Assembly (NCBI GenBank): GCA_041163765.1
Contig: JBEAQS010000004.1
Coordinates: forward strand, 1 to 23,754
Direction: 5' to 3'
Length of the DNA stretch: 23,754 nucleotides
From: MAG-120531 sp041163765
GTDB taxonomy: Bacteria; Bacteroidota; Bacteroidia; Flavobacteriales; Flavobacteriaceae
The position numbers were made by a program, and so were the translations under genes. How positions within the stretch are numbered: the stretch's first letter is position 1; each line of letters starts with the position of its first letter. This document shows, one piece after another, positions 22,497-23,754 of this stretch. A model generated the notes under the pieces. That model worked only from the letters and a program-made list of their open reading frames with translations, was not told the DNA's origin and did no database searches.

Positions 22497-23241
22497 GTCT
22501 ACGTACAATTGATTCGGTCAAATTTTTATAAACCTGAGCCAGTGGGTGAGTGCCCAGCATAGCTAAATGTTGTTCTACAGTGTTCTGGTCATTTCTTCTG
22601 GCAGGTCCTGTTTGGTATGTTCCCTCTGGATCGTTTAGAGCAATTTCTGTGGTTTTTTTGGCTAGCGGCATTAACAAATTAAAGTCTCCAGATTGAGTTT
22701 CTAACCAATCGCGGCTCATACTCCACAAGTGATGCGTAAAATTATTCACCATCACGGCCGCCAAGTGCAATTGTCTTCTTTCATGTTCACTGAGTTGGTG
22801 AGCACGTGAACCAAGACATTGGGCAAATGTCGCCAGCAAGTTTATATCTTGTGCGTGTTTTGCCTCAATGATCCAAGGAATTTCCTCTGCGCTTGGAGGT
22901 GATTGAAGCGAAAACGTCTGGAGTGGATAAAGCACCCCAATCCGCTGGTTAGGGAGTAATTTATCCATAGGCGTAGTACCTGAGGTATGAACAATTAAAC
23001 CGCTGAGGTGAGATAATTGTCCGGCCACTAAGTTGATGGATCGATCGCTTACAGCTATGATATGTATCATGGCTTCAGGCAGTTGGTGTGCCTGTGTTAT
23101 ACCTTTACCTTGAGTCCAATCGCCCAGTTGGGCCGAAGTTCTTCCCAGTACCCCTAAAACAGAGAAAGCCTCGTTTTGTGCGATCAAACTAAATAAAGTT
23201 TGAGCGACACGCCCAGTACCGATAATGTTGGCGGTGATCAT
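22480..23241 (-). CDS. Rossmann-like and DUF2520 domain-containing protein
   Basis: A 253-residue protein. An N-terminal NAD(P)-binding Rossmann domain has I-I-G-T-G-R-V-A (6-13). H-T-S-G-T-T-P (90-96), Y-P-L-Q-T-F-S (106-112) and a C-terminal helical DUF2520 domain with A-A-V-M-V-N-N-F-T-H-H-L, L-M-P-L-A-K-K-T and G-P-A-R-R-N-D follow. The layout resembles F420- or ketopantoate-type dehydrogenases, so a dehydrogenase is plausible, but the reaction is unknown. It heads the minus-strand series and overlaps kdsC. A TAnnTTTG element ends four bases before the ATG. It is divergent from ccsBA, an order I recall in related Bacteroidota. Confidence 0.87.
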   Translation of the reverse strand: MITANIIGTGRVAQTLFSLIAQNEAFSVLGVLGRTSAQLGDWTQGKGITQAHQLPEAMIHIIAVSDRSINLVAGQLSHLSGLIVHTSGTTPMDKLLPNQRIGVLYPLQTFSLQSPPSAEEIPWIIEAKHAQDINLLATFAQCLGSRAHQLSEHERRQLHLAAVMVNNFTHHLWSMSRDWLETQSGDFNLLMPLAKKTTEIALNDPEGTYQTGPARRNDQNTVEQHLAMLGTHPLAQVYKNLTESIVRRHEKEL

Positions 23242-23245
23242 GATC

Positions 23246-23253
23246 CAAAAATA
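23246..23253 (-). promoter_or_regulatory. Possible -7 element four bases before the DUF2520 ATG
   Basis: The minus strand reads TATTTTTG, an exact TAnnTTTG, followed by GATC and the ATG. No -33 TTTG at 19-21 nt was found. If used, the mRNA would be nearly leaderless, as proposed for mnmE. Confidence 0.33.
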
Positions 23254-23321
23254 AGCATTTGCCCAGCGTTACCATCGCAATTTTATCCTCATTTTGTCCG
23301 TTTTTTCTGATCATAAGGGTG

Positions 23322-23329
23322 TATTTTTG
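23322..23329 (+). promoter_or_regulatory. Possible -7 element of the ccsBA gene
   Basis: TATTTTTG matches TAnnTTTG exactly and ends 21 bases before the ATG at 23351. A TTTG lies upstream, but at 25 nt rather than 19-21, so the promoter is tentative. Confidence 0.42.
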
Positions 23330-23350
23330 TGTCCATTATACCTGTGTACT

Positions 23351-23754
23351 ATGAAGTCTATTGCAAAATTGCTTTTTTCGACCCGCCTGATGGCTGTATT
23401 ATTTGTGGTATTTGCCGCCGCTATGGGCGTGGGAACGTTTATAGAGAGCTGGTACAGCACAGATACAGCGCGCATATGGGTGTATAATGCTACATGGTTT
23501 GAAGCCATTATGGTGTTTTTTGTGATTAATTTTTCTGGAAATATCGCGAGATATCGTTTGCTTAGAAAAGAAAAATGGGCGGTACTTACGTTGCACGTTT
23601 CTTGGATTTTGATAATTATCGGTGCGTTTGTTACTCGATACATCAGCTATGAAGGAATGATGCCCATCAGAGAAGGGGCTACCGAAAATTCTGTTTATTC
23701 CTCCAATGCCTTTGTAACCCTTTATGTAGATGGTCCTGTGGGGAATCAAAAGTT
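23351..23754 (+). CDS. ccsBA: Cytochrome c biogenesis protein CcsBA, N-terminal part (cut by window edge)
   Basis: An open frame of 134 codons runs from the ATG at 23351 off the right edge without a stop. It reads L-L-F-S-T-R-L-M-A-V-L-F-V-V near the start, then G-T-F-I-E-S-W-Y, T-A-R-I-W-V-Y-N-A-T-W-F-E, I-I-I-G-A-F-V-T-R-Y and E-G-M-M-P-I-R-E-G. This is the ResB-like N-terminal region of Bacteroidota CcsBA, a fused system II haem exporter and cytochrome c synthetase. Three membrane segments are visible (about 11-27, 50-62, 78-94), followed by the start of a periplasmic loop. Whether the CcsA half is fused cannot be seen here. Confidence 0.86.
   Translation, partial: MKSIAKLLFSTRLMAVLFVVFAAAMGVGTFIESWYSTDTARIWVYNATWFEAIMVFFVINFSGNIARYRLLRKEKWAVLTLHVSWILIIIGAFVTRYISYEGMMPIREGATENSVYSSNAFVTLYVDGPVGNQK

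Noticed and set aside
23311..23749. Two overlapping minus-strand open frames of 110 and 116 codons
   Set aside because: They lie antisense to a clearly recognisable ccsBA N-terminus on the plus strand and show no family motifs.
1..23754. CRISPR arrays, insertion sequences, integrases, attachment sites, defence genes
   Set aside because: No regularly spaced repeats, transposase or integrase motifs, or duplicated tRNA ends were seen; the tRNA-Met is flanked by its own promoter and terminator, not by an island.

Overview
The window looks like ordinary core chromosome of a member of Bacteroidota, most likely class Flavobacteriia. The evidence is lineage-typical genes and gene pairs (DUF4290, START-like plus class IV aminotransferase-like, exported PIG-L deacetylase plus sodium symporter, RecQ-Fmt-HU-YqgE, DUF2520-KdsC-Maf-CcsBA). 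In addition, recognisable promoters fit the Bacteroidota pattern TTTG / 19-21 nt / TAnnTTTG, and Shine-Dalgarno motifs are largely absent. I see no insertion sequence, phage, CRISPR array, integrase or clear island signature. All genes look intact apart from the two cut by the window edges. No stretch over 300 bases lacks a gene; the longest is 7131-7398, which holds a tRNA with its promoter and terminator.

Layout. 1-2522: start of mnmE (-, cut), DUF4870 membrane protein (+), sliding clamp dnaN (-) and a SAM hydrolase-type protein (-). 2641-4548: phoH and purC (+). 4567-7130: a translationally coupled pair (-), a cNMP/CBS/DUF294 protein followed by a DnaQ-type exonuclease. 7163-7316: tRNA-Met(CAT) on the minus strand. 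7399-8523: START-like protein and a class IV aminotransferase-fold protein (+). 8524-9450: YqgE/AlgH and HU (-), each with its own promoter. 9612-12980: AAA ATPase, recQ and fmt (-), overlapping end to end. 13066-15377: DUF493, DUF4290 and murA (+). 15374-23241: a tight minus-strand series DUF2520, kdsC, maf, PIG-L deacetylase, Na+/solute symporter, M20 amidohydrolase, GNAT. 23351-end: N-terminal part of a ccsBA cytochrome c biogenesis gene (+).

How the genes fit together. Most serve replication and repair (DnaN, RecQ, HU, exonuclease), translation (Fmt, tRNA-Met, MnmE), purine synthesis (PurC) and envelope construction (MurA, KdsC, CcsBA). The most accessory-like part is the block 15794-21344. 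There an exported PIG-L deacetylase, a sodium/solute symporter and an exported M20 amidohydrolase are spaced like one operon, suggesting periplasmic de-N-acylation of a substrate whose product is imported.

The points most worth a second look are: the class IV protein, which lacks the PLP lysine; the exported deacetylase-symporter-amidohydrolase module; MurA with Asp in place of the catalytic Cys; several dyads at promoters, including one with a DnaA-box-like 9-mer shared between the dnaN and HU upstream regions; and compact regulatory arrangements such as a promoter element inside a terminator and a terminator inside an antisense gene. I did not find a convincing new multi-gene system such as defence or mobile elements. 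Family assignments rest on motif recognition by eye, not on database searches.
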